NCBI RefSeq assembly: GCF_000265245.1
Contig: NZ_AJKS02000013.1
Coordinates: forward strand, 29,338-93,337
Direction: 5' to 3'
Source: Halomonas smyrnensis AAD6
GTDB taxonomy: Bacteria > Pseudomonadota > Gammaproteobacteria > Pseudomonadales > Halomonadaceae
Length of the DNA stretch: 64,000 nt
Shown here: positions 1 to 14,900 of the stretch, in pieces
Numbering within the stretch: position 1 is the stretch's first letter
Layout of the letters: each line of letters starts with the position of its first letter
The notes under the pieces: generated by a model
Database searches by the model: none
The model's input: only the letters and a program-made list of their open reading frames with translations
What the model was told of the DNA's origin: nothing
Position numbers and translations under genes: made by a program

Positions 1-2
1 GC

Positions 3-2261
<2,259 letters not shown>

Positions 2262-2300
2262 GCGCGACCGCCCCGCGACAGGCACGTTGACGACGTGTTC

Positions 2301-2330
2301 CGGCCCCCGCCCGTTCCCGGGCGGGGGCCG
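2301..2330 (+). terminator. Probable Rho-independent terminator after icd
   Basis: Perfect 13-bp GC-rich inverted repeat (2301-2313 with 2318-2330) with a 4-nt loop, followed by a weakly T-rich tail (ttgcatt). It lies 40 bp past the icd stop codon. Confidence 0.7.
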
Positions 2331-2483
2331 TTGCATTGCTGGCGGCGGACAAAGACGGCACAGTGAACGAACCCCGATGAACCCGGTCGTCACGCCGGCG
2401 TCCAAACACGGTTGGAATGCCCGGCAACGGCCGGCTTGTCGATAGCGACAGTGAAGATTATGTTCAAGACACAGGAAGAGGGC

Positions 2484-2846
2484 ATGACGTCGCCGCGCGC
2501 GTCGGTTCATGCCGGCATGACGCGCCCCCCGGGGCCGGACGAGGAGGGCGATGACGACCTGGCGGTACAGGCGTCGGAGCCGGCGCTGGCGCAGCCGCCG
2601 ATGTACAAGGTGGTCTTGCACAACGACGACTTCACCCCCATGGAGTTCGTGGTGGAAGTGTTGCAGACGTTCTTCAACATGGACAACGAGAAAGCGGTGC
2701 AGATCATGCTGGCCGTGCATACCCAGGGCAAGGCGACCTGCGGGGTCTTTACTCGCGACATCGCCGAGACCAAGAGCCATCAGGTCAACGAATACGCCCG
2801 GGAGTGCCAGCATCCACTGCTGTGCGACATCGAGGCAACGGATTGA
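2484..2846 (+). CDS. clpS: ATP-dependent Clp protease adaptor ClpS
   Basis: Adaptor that binds the ClpA N-domain and delivers N-degron substrates to ClpAP. The 120-residue product has a disordered acidic N-terminus and then the ClpS core: [20 protein letters not shown] (the NDD/TPMEFV substrate pocket), [20 protein letters not shown] and [18 protein letters not shown]. Start chosen at 2484 because AGGAAGAG lies just upstream; an in-frame ATG at 2460 would add 8 residues. Directly upstream of clpA, its partner, as in most proteobacteria. The leucyl/arginyl-transferase genes that create its substrates (bpt, aat) are two genes further on. Confidence 0.95.
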   Translation: MTSPRASVHAGMTRPPGPDEEGDDDLAVQASEPALAQPPMYKVVLHNDDFTPMEFVVEVLQTFFNMDNEKAVQIMLAVHTQGKATCGVFTRDIAETKSHQVNEYARECQHPLLCDIEATD

Positions 2847-2981
2847 GCGTCGGCGTGTCGAAGTAAGGAAATCGCCAGCGTTGGCGGGGCGACTTGCAAC
2901 GCCGATGTTTGTGCTCGATGTTGATGATGCCGGACCCAGAAGGATCCGACGCAAGCCCTAAGCGGCGAGAAGGGGACTGCC

Positions 2982-5258
2982 ATGCTGAGCAAAGAACTTG
3001 AACTGACCCTGAACACGGCCTTCACCGTGGCGCGCTCCAAGCGTCACGAGTTCATGACCGTGGAGCACCTGCTGCTGGCGCTGCTCGACAACGCCTCGGC
3101 GGCGGACGTGCTGCGAGCCTGCGGGGCCAACCTCGATAAGCTGCGGTCCGACCTGCAGGATTTCATCAATTCCACCACGCCGCTGATTCCCGAGGATCAG
3201 GCCGACCGCGAGACCCAGCCGACGCTGGGCTTCCAGCGCGTCCTGCAGCGCGCGGTGTTCCACGTGCAGTCCTCCGGCAAGAGCGAGGTGACCGGCGCCA
3301 ACGTGCTGGTGGCGATCTTCTCCGAGCAGGAGAGTCAGGCCGTCTACTTCCTCAAGCAGCAGAACGTGGCCCGGGTGGACGCCGTCAACTACATCGCCCA
3401 CGGCATCTCCAAGGTCGCCGGTCACGGCCAGAGCCAGAGCTCGCCGTCACCCGAGGCCGAGGACGCCGAGGAGGCCGGCAGCGAGCAGGGCGGCAATCCG
3501 CTGACGGGCTACGCCACCAACCTCAACGAGCAGGCCCGCATGGGCAAGATCGACCCGCTGATCGGGCGCGATCACGAGCTCGAGCGGGTGGTGCAGATCC
3601 TCGCCCGGCGGCGCAAGAACAACCCGCTGCTGGTCGGCGAGGCCGGCGTGGGCAAGACCGCCATCGCCGAGGGGCTGGCCAAGCGCATCGTCGAGGAGGA
3701 CGTGCCCGAGGTGATCGGTGACGCCGTCGTCTACTCCCTCGACATGGGCGCGCTGCTGGCCGGCACCAAGTACCGCGGTGACTTCGAGAAGCGTCTCAAG
3801 GCGCTGCTGGCGGAGCTGCGCAAGCAGCCCAACGCCATCCTGTTCATCGACGAGATCCACACCGTGATCGGCGCCGGGGCGGCCTCGGGCGGCGTGATGG
3901 ATGCCTCCAACCTGCTCAAGCCGCTGCTGTCCTCCGGTGAGCTGCGCTGCATCGGTTCCACCACCTTCCAGGAGTTCCGCGGCATCTTCGAGAAGGACCG
4001 TGCGCTGGCCCGTCGCTTCCAGAAGGTCGACGTCATGGCGCCCTCGGTGGAGGACACCATCCGCATTCTCAAGGGGCTGCGTTCGCGCTTCGAGGAGCAC
4101 CACCGCCTCAAGTACACCGACGCCGCGCTGGAAAGCGCCTCGCGGCTGGCGGATCGCTACATCAACGACCGCCACCTGCCCGACAAGGCGATCGACGTGA
4201 TCGACGAGGCCGGCGCCCACCAGCGGCTGCTGCCGCCCGAGGTGCGCGTCGACACCATCGACACCGACCAGGTCGAGGCCGTGGTGGCGTCCATCGCGCG
4301 GATTCCGCCGAAGAGCGTCTCCAGCTCCGATCGCAAGCTGCTGGCCAACATCGACCGCGACCTCAAGATGCTGGTGTTCGGCCAGGACGAGGCGATCGAT
4401 GGCCTGTCGGCGGCCATCAAGCTGTCGCGGGCCGGCCTCAAGGCGCCGGACAAGCCGGTGGGCAGCTTCCTGTTCGCCGGCCCCACCGGCGTCGGCAAGA
4501 CCGAGGTGGCTCGCCAGCTGGCCCATATCATGGGGATCGACCTGGTGCGTTTCGACATGTCCGAGTACATGGAGCGCCACACCGTGTCGCGGCTGATCGG
4601 TGCGCCCCCGGGCTATGTCGGCTACGACCAGGGCGGTCTGCTGACCGAGGCGATCACCAAGCAGCCGCACTGCGTGCTGCTGCTCGACGAGATCGAGAAG
4701 GCGCACCCGGAAGTCTTCAACCTGCTGCTGCAGGTGATGGACCACGGCCGGCTGACCGACAACAACGGTCGGGAGGCGGACTTCCGCCACGTGATCCTGA
4801 TCATGACCTCGAACGCCGGGGTCGAGCAGGCCACGCGGCGCTCGATCGGCTTCCAGACCCAGGACCACTCCACCGATGCGATGGAGGTCATCCGCAAGAC
4901 CTTCTCGCCGGAGTTCCGCAACCGTCTGGACGGCATCATCCAGTTCCACGCCCTGCCCACCGAGGTGGTGCGCAACGTGGTCGACAAGTTCCTGATCGAA
5001 CTCCAGGCGCAGCTCGACGAGAAGCGCGTGCAGCTCGACGTGGACGACGAGGCCCGGGACTGGCTGGCCGAGAAGGGTTACGACCCCGACATGGGGGCGA
5101 GGCCGATGGCGCGCCTGATCCAGGACAGGCTCAAGAAGCCGCTGGCCGAGCTGATCCTGTTCGGCGAGCTGGCCGAGCACGGTGGCGTGGTGCACGTCAG
5201 CGTGGAGGACGGCGAGCTGCACCTGGCATCGGAGTCGGAACTGGCCGACGCGCCCTGA
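2982..5258 (+). CDS. clpA: ATP-dependent Clp protease ATP-binding subunit ClpA
   Basis: AAA+ unfoldase that feeds substrates, including ClpS-delivered N-degron proteins, into the ClpP chamber. 758 residues: double Clp-N domain (about 1-145), an acidic/Ser-rich linker (about 145-170), AAA module 1 with Walker A GEAGVGKT at 219-226 and Walker B LFIDEIH, AAA module 2 with Walker A GPTGVGKT at 500-507 and Walker B LLLDEIEK, and a C-terminal D2-small domain. No ClpB-type middle coiled coil, which separates it from ClpB. The ATG at 2982 has AAGGGGA upstream. Follows clpS with a 135-bp gap, so it may have its own promoter. Confidence 0.97.
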   Translation: MLSKELELTLNTAFTVARSKRHEFMTVEHLLLALLDNASAADVLRACGANLDKLRSDLQDFINSTTPLIPEDQADRETQPTLGFQRVLQRAVFHVQSSGKSEVTGANVLVAIFSEQESQAVYFLKQQNVARVDAVNYIAHGISKVAGHGQSQSSPSPEAEDAEEAGSEQGGNPLTGYATNLNEQARMGKIDPLIGRDHELERVVQILARRRKNNPLLVGEAGVGKTAIAEGLAKRIVEEDVPEVIGDAVVYSLDMGALLAGTKYRGDFEKRLKALLAELRKQPNAILFIDEIHTVIGAGAASGGVMDASNLLKPLLSSGELRCIGSTTFQEFRGIFEKDRALARRFQKVDVMAPSVEDTIRILKGLRSRFEEHHRLKYTDAALESASRLADRYINDRHLPDKAIDVIDEAGAHQRLLPPEVRVDTIDTDQVEAVVASIARIPPKSVSSSDRKLLANIDRDLKMLVFGQDEAIDGLSAAIKLSRAGLKAPDKPVGSFLFAGPTGVGKTEVARQLAHIMGIDLVRFDMSEYMERHTVSRLIGAPPGYVGYDQGGLLTEAITKQPHCVLLLDEIEKAHPEVFNLLLQVMDHGRLTDNNGREADFRHVILIMTSNAGVEQATRRSIGFQTQDHSTDAMEVIRKTFSPEFRNRLDGIIQFHALPTEVVRNVVDKFLIELQAQLDEKRVQLDVDDEARDWLAEKGYDPDMGARPMARLIQDRLKKPLAELILFGELAEHGGVVHVSVEDGELHLASESELADAP

Positions 5259-5291
5259 GGCGGCGCGTCGATCGCTCCCGCCAACCATCAG

Positions 5292-5313
5292 CGCCCTGTC
5301 TTCGGACGGGGCG
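5292..5313. terminator. UUCG-capped hairpin between convergent clpA and infA
   Basis: Inverted repeat 5292-5300 / 5305-5313 closed by a TTCG tetraloop, 33 bp past the clpA stop. A second hairpin (gcgccc...gggcgc, about 5351-5371) lies nearer the infA stop and may serve the minus strand. Neither has a long T tract. Confidence 0.55.
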
Positions 5314-5383
5314 TTGTGCGTCTGGGAGCCGTGCTGGCGGGGGAGGCGCCGGCGCCCAGGAGGTGGGCGCTGCGCAGCCGCTC

Positions 5384-5602
5384 TTAACGAGAGCGGTAGA
5401 CGATGCGGCCCTTGGACAGGTCGTACGGGGTCAGCTCGACCTTGACCTTGTCGCCGGTGAGGATGCGGATGTAGTTCTTGCGCATCTTGCCCGAGATGTG
5501 GGCGGTCACCACGTGGCCGTTCTCGAGTTCGACCCGGAACATGGTGTTGGGCAGCGTGTCGACGACGACGCCTTCCATTTCGATATGGTCTTCGCGTGCC
5601 AT
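5384..5602 (-). CDS. infA: Translation initiation factor IF-1
   Basis: Binds the 30S A site during initiation together with IF2 and IF3. The 72-residue protein is a single S1/OB fold of exact family length, with the near-invariant [20 protein letters not shown] and C-terminal [11 protein letters not shown]. It lies on the minus strand between clpA (convergent) and bpt (same strand, about 120 bp upstream). The clpA-infA-bpt-aat arrangement is conserved in gammaproteobacteria. Confidence 0.98.
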   Translation of the reverse strand: MAREDHIEMEGVVVDTLPNTMFRVELENGHVVTAHISGKMRKNYIRILTGDKVKVELTPYDLSKGRIVYRSR

Positions 5603-5725
5603 ATAGGCAATTCCTCGCTGGTGATAACAAACGGCGGCACGAATGGCGGTGTGTCCGCTCGTGCCGATCAGGATAGCGCGATATTGTGCCGCATGCCGGG
5701 CGTCAAGGCAAAAAGCGCCGCCACG

Positions 5726-6463
5726 TCAGGTCGGGATCAGGCGCCGCCAGTGGCGTCCCTCGAGCCGTTCCAGGGGAGCGAAGGCCTGCTTGTAGGCCAT
5801 CTTGCGGCACTCCTCGATCCAGTAGCCCAGATAGACGTGGGGCAGTCCCAGCGCGCGGGCGTGTTCCACCAGTGCCAGGACCGCGTAGGTGCCCAGCGAG
5901 CGGCGGTCGAACTCCTCGGCCGGGTCGAAGAAGGTGTAGATGGCCGACAGGCCGTGGGAGAGCTGATCGAAGGCCGACACGGCCAGCAGCCGGCCGTCGA
6001 GGCGCAGCTCCAGCATCCGCGCGTAGTCCTGGTTCAGGGTCAGGAAGGTGCGGTACTGCTCGTGGCTGGGCGGGTACATGTCGCCGTCGGCGTGCCGGGT
6101 GCGGATGTAATGGGCGTAGAGCCCGTAGTGTTCGGCATCGAACAGCGCCGGGCGGATGCGGATCTCGAGGTCGGCGTTGCGGCGGTAGAGCTTGCGCTGG
6201 GTGCGGTTGGGGGCGAAGCCCCTGACCGGGATGCGCACCGAGACGCAGGCGTTGCAGCCCTCGCAGTGGGGGCGGTACAGGTGGCGCCCGCTGCGCCGGA
6301 AGCCGAGCGGCGCCAGGGAGTCGTAGACGCCGCTGCCCGGCGATTCCTGGGGGTCCAGGAACAGGGTGGTGGCCTCGCGTCCCTCCAGATAGCTGCAGGC
6401 GTGCGGCACGGTCAGGAAGAACCGCAGGTCGCGAATCGGCTGTTGGGGCGTGTTACTGCTCAA
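5726..6463 (-). CDS. bpt: Aspartate/glutamate leucyltransferase (Bpt, arginyl-tRNA--protein transferase family)
   Basis: Transfers leucine from Leu-tRNA to N-terminal Asp/Glu (N-degron pathway) for ClpS/ClpAP degradation. 245 residues, near the usual 235-250. Visible are the N-terminal Cys cluster ([17 protein letters not shown]), the MYPPSHEQY segment and the C-terminal [15 protein letters not shown] motif. The start is judged to be TTG at 6463: AGGAGG sits 7-8 nt upstream and family homology begins right after it. An ATG-initiated reading 45 codons longer would lie entirely inside aat. The TTG overlaps the end of aat by 11 nt, implying translational coupling. Confidence 0.93.
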   Translation of the reverse strand: MSSNTPQQPIRDLRFFLTVPHACSYLEGREATTLFLDPQESPGSGVYDSLAPLGFRRSGRHLYRPHCEGCNACVSVRIPVRGFAPNRTQRKLYRRNADLEIRIRPALFDAEHYGLYAHYIRTRHADGDMYPPSHEQYRTFLTLNQDYARMLELRLDGRLLAVSAFDQLSHGLSAIYTFFDPAEEFDRRSLGTYAVLALVEHARALGLPHVYLGYWIEECRKMAYKQAFAPLERLEGRHWRRLIPT

Positions 6464-7232
6464 GGCGGCCGCCTCCTGTGGCTCCCGGGGGCATCTGTCT
6501 CGCGGCGTCGAGGCGTTCGAACGACCATGCCGGCGGCGGAAAGGCGAGCCTGGCGTCGCTGCGTGGCGCCGGCATCGCATCGTCCAGCCACTCATCAAGA
6601 TAGCCGATGAACGCCGCCCGGGCGATGTCCCGGGCGCCCAGGCTCGCCAGATGCGCGGTGTGCATCTGGCAGTCGATCAGCCGGCCGCCCTCGGCCGCCA
6701 TGGTGCGGGCCAGGCACGCCAGTGCCACCTTGGAGGCGTCGGGCACTCGCGAGAACATCGATTCGCCGAAGAACACCGGCCCCAGGGCGATGCCGTAGAG
6801 GCCGCCGACCAGCGTCTCGCCCTGCCACACCTCCACCGAGTGCGCCGCGCCCAGCGCATGCAGCCGGCCGTAGGCCCGGGCCATCTCGGGCGTGATCCAG
6901 GTGCCGGGTTCGTCGTCACGCGGCGCCGCGCAGGCGGTGATCACGGCCTCGAAGTCGCGGTCGCCGGTGACCGTGAAGCCGCCGTTGCGCAGCCGCTTGG
7001 CCAGACTGCGCCGCACCCGGACCTCTTCGGGAAACAGCACCATGCGCGGGTCCGGGCTCCACCACAGCAGCGGCTGGCCCTCGCTGTACCAGGGGAAGAT
7101 GCCGTGACGATAGGCGCTGAGCAGCCAGGCCGGGCTCAGATCGCCGCCGGCGGCCAGCAGGCCGCCGGGGTCGTCGAGGGCGGACTCGACCGGCGGAAAG
7201 CGAACGGGAAGCTCGGGGAGCCAGGGCAGCAT
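6453..7232 (-). CDS. aat: Leucyl/phenylalanyl-tRNA--protein transferase
   Basis: Adds Leu or Phe to N-terminal Arg/Lys, making N-degrons recognised by ClpS. 259 residues with family hallmarks: [57 protein letters not shown] and FGESMFS. Start set at 7232 because the N-terminus [14 protein letters not shown] matches where relatives begin; the open frame extends far upstream only because of high GC. Operon with bpt (11-nt overlap) and divergent from ftsK. Confidence 0.95.
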   Translation of the reverse strand: MLPWLPELPVRFPPVESALDDPGGLLAAGGDLSPAWLLSAYRHGIFPWYSEGQPLLWWSPDPRMVLFPEEVRVRRSLAKRLRNGGFTVTGDRDFEAVITACAAPRDDEPGTWITPEMARAYGRLHALGAAHSVEVWQGETLVGGLYGIALGPVFFGESMFSRVPDASKVALACLARTMAAEGGRLIDCQMHTAHLASLGARDIARAAFIGYLDEWLDDAMPAPRSDARLAFPPPAWSFERLDAARQMPPGATGGGRLEQ

Positions 7233-7388
7233 GGGGCGGACATCCTCGGGGCGTGGAAGCCCAAGTGTGACCGGCGCGATGGCGGGGCTCAAGTCGTCGT
7301 CTGCCCCCTGTGACGGGCGCGGCTGGCTCGGTATGATTGATGGCCTTGGATTTGGAAGACGCCATCTCGGCGCAAGGGGGTTGGCAGC

Positions 7389-10796
<3,408 letters not shown>

Positions 10797-10821
10797 GCCC
10801 GCCGATCGTGCAACCACCATG

Positions 10822-10856
10822 CAAGCCGCGGCGGGGAGGCAACCCGCCGCGGCTTG
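10822..10856. terminator. GC-rich hairpin between ftsK and lolA
   Basis: A 14-bp perfect inverted repeat (10822-10835 / 10843-10856) with a 7-nt loop lies 25 bp after the ftsK stop. There is no T tract, so it may be a weak or Rho-assisted terminator or an RNA-stabilising structure. Confidence 0.45.
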
Positions 10857-10909
10857 TGCAGTCTTATCGGGCAGGATGCCCTAGACCCTCAGGGAAACAG
10901 GAGATGACC

Positions 10910-11533
10910 ATGAAACGATCCTTCGCCGCGCTGGCCCTGGTGGCCCTGACCCCGCTGACCGCCATGGCCAACGAAGGCGCCGAGCGGCTGGCGCGCATGC
11001 TCGAGCCGCTGGATACCTACGTCGCCGACTTTGAGCAGCAGATCCTCGACGGCTCCGGCCAGCGCCTGCAGGAGGCCAGCGGCCGCATGTGGCTGTCGCG
11101 CCCGGGCCGCTTCCGCTGGGAGGTGAACGCGCCCTATGAGCAGGTCGTGGTCTCCGACGGCGACGAGGTCACGCTCTACGACCCCGACCTCCAGCAGGCC
11201 ACCGTCCAGCCGCTGGACGACCGGGTGACCCACACCCCGGCGCTGCTGCTGTCCGGCAGCGCCGACCAGCTGACCGACAGCTACGAGGTCTCCAGCAGCC
11301 AGCAGGGCACCGCCGAGACCTTCGAGCTGGTGCCGAAGAGTCCCGACACCCTGTTCGAGGAGCTCAAGCTGACCTTCTACGGCGAACGGCTCGGCTTCCT
11401 GCAGATGACCGACAGCACCGGCCAGCGCACCGCCATCGAGTTCGACGACGTCGAGCAGAACGTGTCGGTGGAGGACTCGCGCTTCGACATGGATCTGCCG
11501 GAAGGCACCGACGTGATCCGCGAATCGCGGTAA
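10910..11533 (+). CDS. lolA: Outer-membrane lipoprotein carrier protein LolA
   Basis: Periplasmic chaperone that carries lipoproteins from LolCDE to LolB. 207 residues with an N-terminal signal peptide (MKRS then a hydrophobic stretch ending TAMA-N) and the LolA beta-barrel signature: L..Y.ADFEQ, GRMWLSRPGRFRWEV, VSDGDEVTLYDPDLQQATV, FDMDLPEGTDVI. ATG at 10910 preferred over ATG at 10904 because AGGAG (10899-10903) is then 6 nt away. Same ftsK-lolA-rarA order as other gammaproteobacteria. Confidence 0.95.
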   Translation: MKRSFAALALVALTPLTAMANEGAERLARMLEPLDTYVADFEQQILDGSGQRLQEASGRMWLSRPGRFRWEVNAPYEQVVVSDGDEVTLYDPDLQQATVQPLDDRVTHTPALLLSGSADQLTDSYEVSSSQQGTAETFELVPKSPDTLFEELKLTFYGERLGFLQMTDSTGQRTAIEFDDVEQNVSVEDSRFDMDLPEGTDVIRESR

Positions 11534-11701
11534 GCGCCGAGCTACAAGCGCCGAGCTACAAGCGCCGAGCTACAAGCGCCGAGCTACAAGCGCCGAGCTA
11601 CAAGCGCCGAGCTACAAGCGCCGAGCTACAAGCGCCGAGCTACAAGCGCCGAGCTACAAGCGCCGAGCTACAAGCGCCGAGCTACAAGCGCCGAGCTACA
11701 A
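11534..11701 (+). repeat. Tandem array of a 14-bp unit, 12 copies
   Basis: Starting on the base after the lolA stop codon, the unit gcgccgagctacaa repeats 12 times without visible variation (168 bp), ending exactly where the next terminator stem begins. The period is not a multiple of three and the array lies outside the CDS, so it is not a coding repeat. A degenerate relative precedes the same kind of terminator after pdxB (about 29027-29066). Confidence 0.97.
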
Positions 11702-11737
11702 GAAAACCCGAAGGCCCTGGCCTTCGGGTTTTCTTTT
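11701..11737. terminator. Bidirectional Rho-independent terminator between lolA and rarA
   Basis: Perfect 16-bp stem (11701-11716 / 11719-11734) with A-rich left and T-rich right flanks, suited to both convergent genes. Nearly the same stem occurs at 29067-29098. Confidence 0.9.
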
Positions 11738-11776
11738 GCTTCGGGCGGTGTCACGCCGGGGATGTGCCGCTTGTCG

Positions 11777-13114
11777 CTATTCCCCGCGATCGGCCTGGGC
11801 GTCGAGCTCGGCGCGCCACTCCAGCATCTGGGCGTAGCGCTTCTCCTGGCCGTTGGCGGTCGGCTCGTAGAAGCGCTCGAGGGGCACGTCGTCCGGCCAG
11901 CAATTATGGGCACTGCCGGCGGGGTAGCTGTTGGGTTCGGCATGGGCCCAGCGGTAGCCGTCGCCGTGGCCCAGCGATTCCATCAGCTTGGTGGGGGCGT
12001 TACGCAGGTAGGTGGGCACCTCGAGGCGCGGCTGGGCGGCGGCGAACGCCTTGGCGCGATGCCAGGCCTGGTCGACGGCGTTGCTCTTGGGCGCCACCGC
12101 CAGGTGCACGGCGGCGTGGGCGATGGCGCGCTGGCCCTCGTGGTCGCCGAGCCGCAGGTAGGCGTCCCAGGCCGCCATGGTCAGCGGCAGCGCCTTGGGG
12201 TCGGCGTTGCCGACGTCCTCGGAGGCGATGGCGGTCAGCCGGCGGATCACGTCCAGCGGGTCGCCGCCGCCCTGCATGAAGCGGGCGATGTAGAGCAGGG
12301 CGGCGTCCGGCCGCGAGGAGCGGACCGACTTGTGGATCGCCGAGAGCAGGTCGTAGAAATGGTCGCCCTGCTTGTCGAAGGCGCTGGCCTGGTGGCCGAT
12401 CACGTCCTCCAGCGCCTCGCGGGGCAGGCGCTCGCCGTTGCCTTCCGCTATGGTGAAGTCGCAGGCGGTCTCCAGCAGGCCCAGGGCGCGGCGGGCGTCG
12501 CCGGCGGCGGCCCGGGCCAGCAGCGCGAGCACCTCGTCGTCCACGGCGATGTGGCGGGCGCCCAGTCCGCGGTCGGCGTCGGCGAGCGCGCGCCTGAGCA
12601 CCTCGGTCACGTCGTCGTCGGTGAGCGACTTGAGCACGTGCACCCGGGCCCGGGACAGCAGCGCCGAGTTGACCTCGAACGAGGGGTTCTCGGTGGTGGC
12701 GCCGATCAGCGTCAGCAGGCCGGACTCGACATGGGGCAGCAGGGCGTCCTGCTGGCTCTTGTTGAGCCGGTGGATCTCGTCGAGGAACAGCAGGGTGGGG
12801 CGGTCCTGGCCCTGGGCGGCGCGGGCGCGGTCCACCGCCGCGCGGATGTCCTTGACCCCGGCCATCACCGCCGAGAGGCGCTCGAGGTGGGCGCCGGACT
12901 CCTCGGCGAGGATCTCGGCCAGGGTGGTCTTGCCGGTGCCCGGCGGGCCCCACAGGATCATCGAGCGCACCGGGCCGCCCTCGGCCATGCGGCGCAGCGG
13001 CTTGCCGGGGCCGACCAGCGCCGGCTGACCCACGTAATCGGCCAGCCGGCGGGGGCGCATGCGCCAGGCCAGGGGGGCGCTCTCCTCGCTGCTGGCCTGC
13101 TGGAACAGGTCCAT
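11777..13114 (-). CDS. rarA: Replication-associated recombination protein A (MgsA/RarA)
   Basis: AAA+ ATPase acting at stalled forks, related to clamp-loader subunits and RuvB. 445 residues: N-terminal MDLF...PLAWRMRPRRLADYVGQ, Walker A GPPGTGKT at 56-63, Walker B LLFLDEIHRLNK, sensor 1 GATTENPSFEVN, and the C-terminal tetramerisation region ending in YEPTANGQEKRYAQMLEWRA. Convergent with lolA. In many relatives serS follows; it does not here. Confidence 0.95.
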   Translation of the reverse strand: MDLFQQASSEESAPLAWRMRPRRLADYVGQPALVGPGKPLRRMAEGGPVRSMILWGPPGTGKTTLAEILAEESGAHLERLSAVMAGVKDIRAAVDRARAAQGQDRPTLLFLDEIHRLNKSQQDALLPHVESGLLTLIGATTENPSFEVNSALLSRARVHVLKSLTDDDVTEVLRRALADADRGLGARHIAVDDEVLALLARAAAGDARRALGLLETACDFTIAEGNGERLPREALEDVIGHQASAFDKQGDHFYDLLSAIHKSVRSSRPDAALLYIARFMQGGGDPLDVIRRLTAIASEDVGNADPKALPLTMAAWDAYLRLGDHEGQRAIAHAAVHLAVAPKSNAVDQAWHRAKAFAAAQPRLEVPTYLRNAPTKLMESLGHGDGYRWAHAEPNSYPAGSAHNCWPDDVPLERFYEPTANGQEKRYAQMLEWRAELDAQADRGE

Positions 13115-13303
13115 TTCTGACTCCTTCGCTGACGGCTGCTATGTTGGATACGCGATGTCGGGCATTCGCTCCCGGCATCGCCAGATCCCGAACGAGGTGG
13201 GCGAACCCTGACGGCCGGTGCCATTGGCCAGGAACCCGGAGGGCGAAGGCGCGTCTAACACCCGTGCCTTCCGTCCATGACCGATATTGAGGAGGCTGCC
13301 GCA

Positions 13304-13855
13304 ATGCCCATGCTGAACCAACTGCGCCAGGATCATGCCAACATGGCCCGCATGTTGCACGTTCTACAGCTCAAGCAGAAGACCCTGGCCGAGGGCGAAC
13401 GCCCCAATTTCCAGCTGGTGCGGGAAGTCGTGGATTATATTCTTGATTATCAGGACGGCTTCAGTCAGCCGCTGGAGAGCGTCTGCTCCGAGCGCCTGAA
13501 GGAGCTGGCCCCGCAGACCGAGGAGGTGACCGAGCGGCTGGCCCAGGACTATCGCGCCCTCAAGGCCCAGCTCAAGCGGCTCTCCGGCGACCTCGACATG
13601 ATCCTCATGGATGCCGTCATGCCCATGGATCGCTTCGCCGACGACCTCAAGGCCTATCTCGACGCGCACCGGGCCTATCTGCGCGACGAGCGCGAGCTGC
13701 TCTTCCCGCTGATCCGCGAGCACTTCGCCGAGGGCGACCTCGAACGGCTGGCCGAGGCGCTGCCCGATGGCGCCACGGCACAGCTCGAGCGCCTGCAGGA
13801 AGCCTATCCCGAGCTCTACGCCGAGCTGCGCGATGCGCCGGAGCCCGTGACCTGA
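13304..13855 (+). CDS. Hemerythrin-like (HHE) domain protein with incomplete metal-ligand set
   Basis: 183 residues, all helical in character. The pattern is that of bacterial HHE-type hemerythrin-like proteins: LRQDHANMARML near the N-terminus, YILDYQDGF..., and DAHRAYLRDERELLFPLIREHF near the C-terminus. In the second helix the usual HHPKED-like ligand run is replaced by SQPLES (codons near 13462-13479), so the di-iron site should be incomplete. ATG at 13304 chosen because GAGGAGG lies about 8 nt upstream; an ATG at 13277 would add 9 residues. Function unknown. Located between rarA (divergent) and murI. Confidence 0.75.
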   Translation: MPMLNQLRQDHANMARMLHVLQLKQKTLAEGERPNFQLVREVVDYILDYQDGFSQPLESVCSERLKELAPQTEEVTERLAQDYRALKAQLKRLSGDLDMILMDAVMPMDRFADDLKAYLDAHRAYLRDERELLFPLIREHFAEGDLERLAEALPDGATAQLERLQEAYPELYAELRDAPEPVT

Positions 13856-13885
13856 TCCTCGCCGCCGCCGCCGCCGGGCGATGGC

Positions 13886-13914
13886 TTCGAGTCCCGGCGC
13901 CACTGAGGTAGAAT
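13886..13914 (+). promoter_or_regulatory. Possible sigma-70 promoter upstream of murI
   Basis: TAGAAT at 13909-13914 with a weak -35 (ttcgag, 13886-13891) 17 bp upstream. It would drive the short leader ORF and murI. Read by eye only. Confidence 0.35.
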
Positions 13915-13943
13915 GCGCCGCATCGTCTGACGGAAGGCCTGCG

Positions 13944-14033
13944 ATGCCAATGTTCGCCTCGATCCTCCACAGTGTCACTTCGCCCCCCGTGCCGATCCGC
14001 CCGGGGGGCGAACGCGTGGTGGCGTGCCGATGA
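13944..14033 (+). CDS. Possible 29-codon leader ORF coupled to murI
   Basis: A short ORF begins MPMFASILHS at ATG 13944 behind a GGAAGG-type ribosome site and ends at TGA 14031-14033, overlapping the murI ATG (14030) as ATGA. An 11-bp perfect inverted repeat (about 13978-13988 / 14002-14012) lies within it. No similarity recognised. It may be a translational leader for murI or a chance ORF in GC-rich DNA. Confidence 0.35.
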   Translation: MPMFASILHSVTSPPVPIRPGGERVVACR

Positions 14034-14806
14034 CGGGGCCGGTGCTGGTGTTCGATTCCGGCGTCGGCGGGCTCTCGGTGGTCGAGGCGCTGCACCGCCG
14101 CCTGCCGGAGGTCGCCCTGGCCTACGCCTGCGACAACGCCATGCTGCCCTACGGCGTGCGCGAGGACGACTGGCTGGTGGGGCGCATCCTCGCCGTGTGC
14201 GAGGCGGCGGTGGCCGCCAGCGGCGCCTGCGGGCTGGTGGTCGCCTGCAACACCGCCAGCACCCTGGCCCTCGACGCCCTGCGCGAGCGGCTGTCGGTGC
14301 CGGTGGTGGGCACCGTGCCGGCGATCAAGCCCGCCGCCGGGGCCAGCGAGAGCCGCCATATCGGCCTGCTCGCCACCAGCGCCACCGTGGCGCGGCCCTA
14401 CACCGCGCGGCTGATAGAGGCCTTCGCCGGCGATTGCCGGGTGACGCGCCTGGCCGCCGATCCGCTGGTGGGCCAGGCCGAGCGTCTGGTGGCCGGCGAG
14501 TCGCCGGACCCCGAGGTGCTGCGCCGGGTGCTGGCGCCGCTTTCCGAGCTGCCGGATCTCGATACCCTGGTGCTCGGCTGCACCCACTTCCCGCTGCTGC
14601 GCGAGAGCCTCGAGGCCGCGGTGCCGCATCCGGTGCGCTGGGTCGACTCCGGCGACGCCATCGCCCGGCGCACCGGCCAGGTGATCGCCGCGCCGCAGCG
14701 CCGCCCGGCCGTCGAGCGGGGCTGGGTCACCGGCCCCGATCCGGCGCTGGCCCGCGGGCTCGCCGGCTTCGGCTTCGTCGAGACGCACCCGCTCGTGCTG
14801 CCCTGA
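14030..14806 (+). CDS. murI: Glutamate racemase
   Basis: Supplies D-glutamate for peptidoglycan. 258 residues from ATG 14030. The two catalytic cysteines are in contexts VACNTAS (C73) and LGCTHFPLL (C184); the N-terminal VFDSGVGGLSVV and DNAMLPYG motifs fit the Asp/Glu racemase fold. An in-frame GTG at 14024 is an alternative start. Followed 94 bp later by trmA, possibly in one transcript. Confidence 0.93.
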   Translation: MTGPVLVFDSGVGGLSVVEALHRRLPEVALAYACDNAMLPYGVREDDWLVGRILAVCEAAVAASGACGLVVACNTASTLALDALRERLSVPVVGTVPAIKPAAGASESRHIGLLATSATVARPYTARLIEAFAGDCRVTRLAADPLVGQAERLVAGESPDPEVLRRVLAPLSELPDLDTLVLGCTHFPLLRESLEAAVPHPVRWVDSGDAIARRTGQVIAAPQRRPAVERGWVTGPDPALARGLAGFGFVETHPLVLP

Positions 14807-14900
14807 GGCCGAGGCGAATCCCCCTCGGGGCGCCGCGCCTTCCGTCTTTTCTGCCCGTATTCGACCCTTTCCTTCGACCGACCATCTTCCAGGAGCCGCC

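Noticed and set aside
7308..7337. Promoter between aat and ftsK (TATGAT at 7332)
   Set aside because: -35 is too poor to list as a feature.
11534..11701. CRISPR array
   Set aside because: Units are directly adjacent with no spacers and no cas genes are present.
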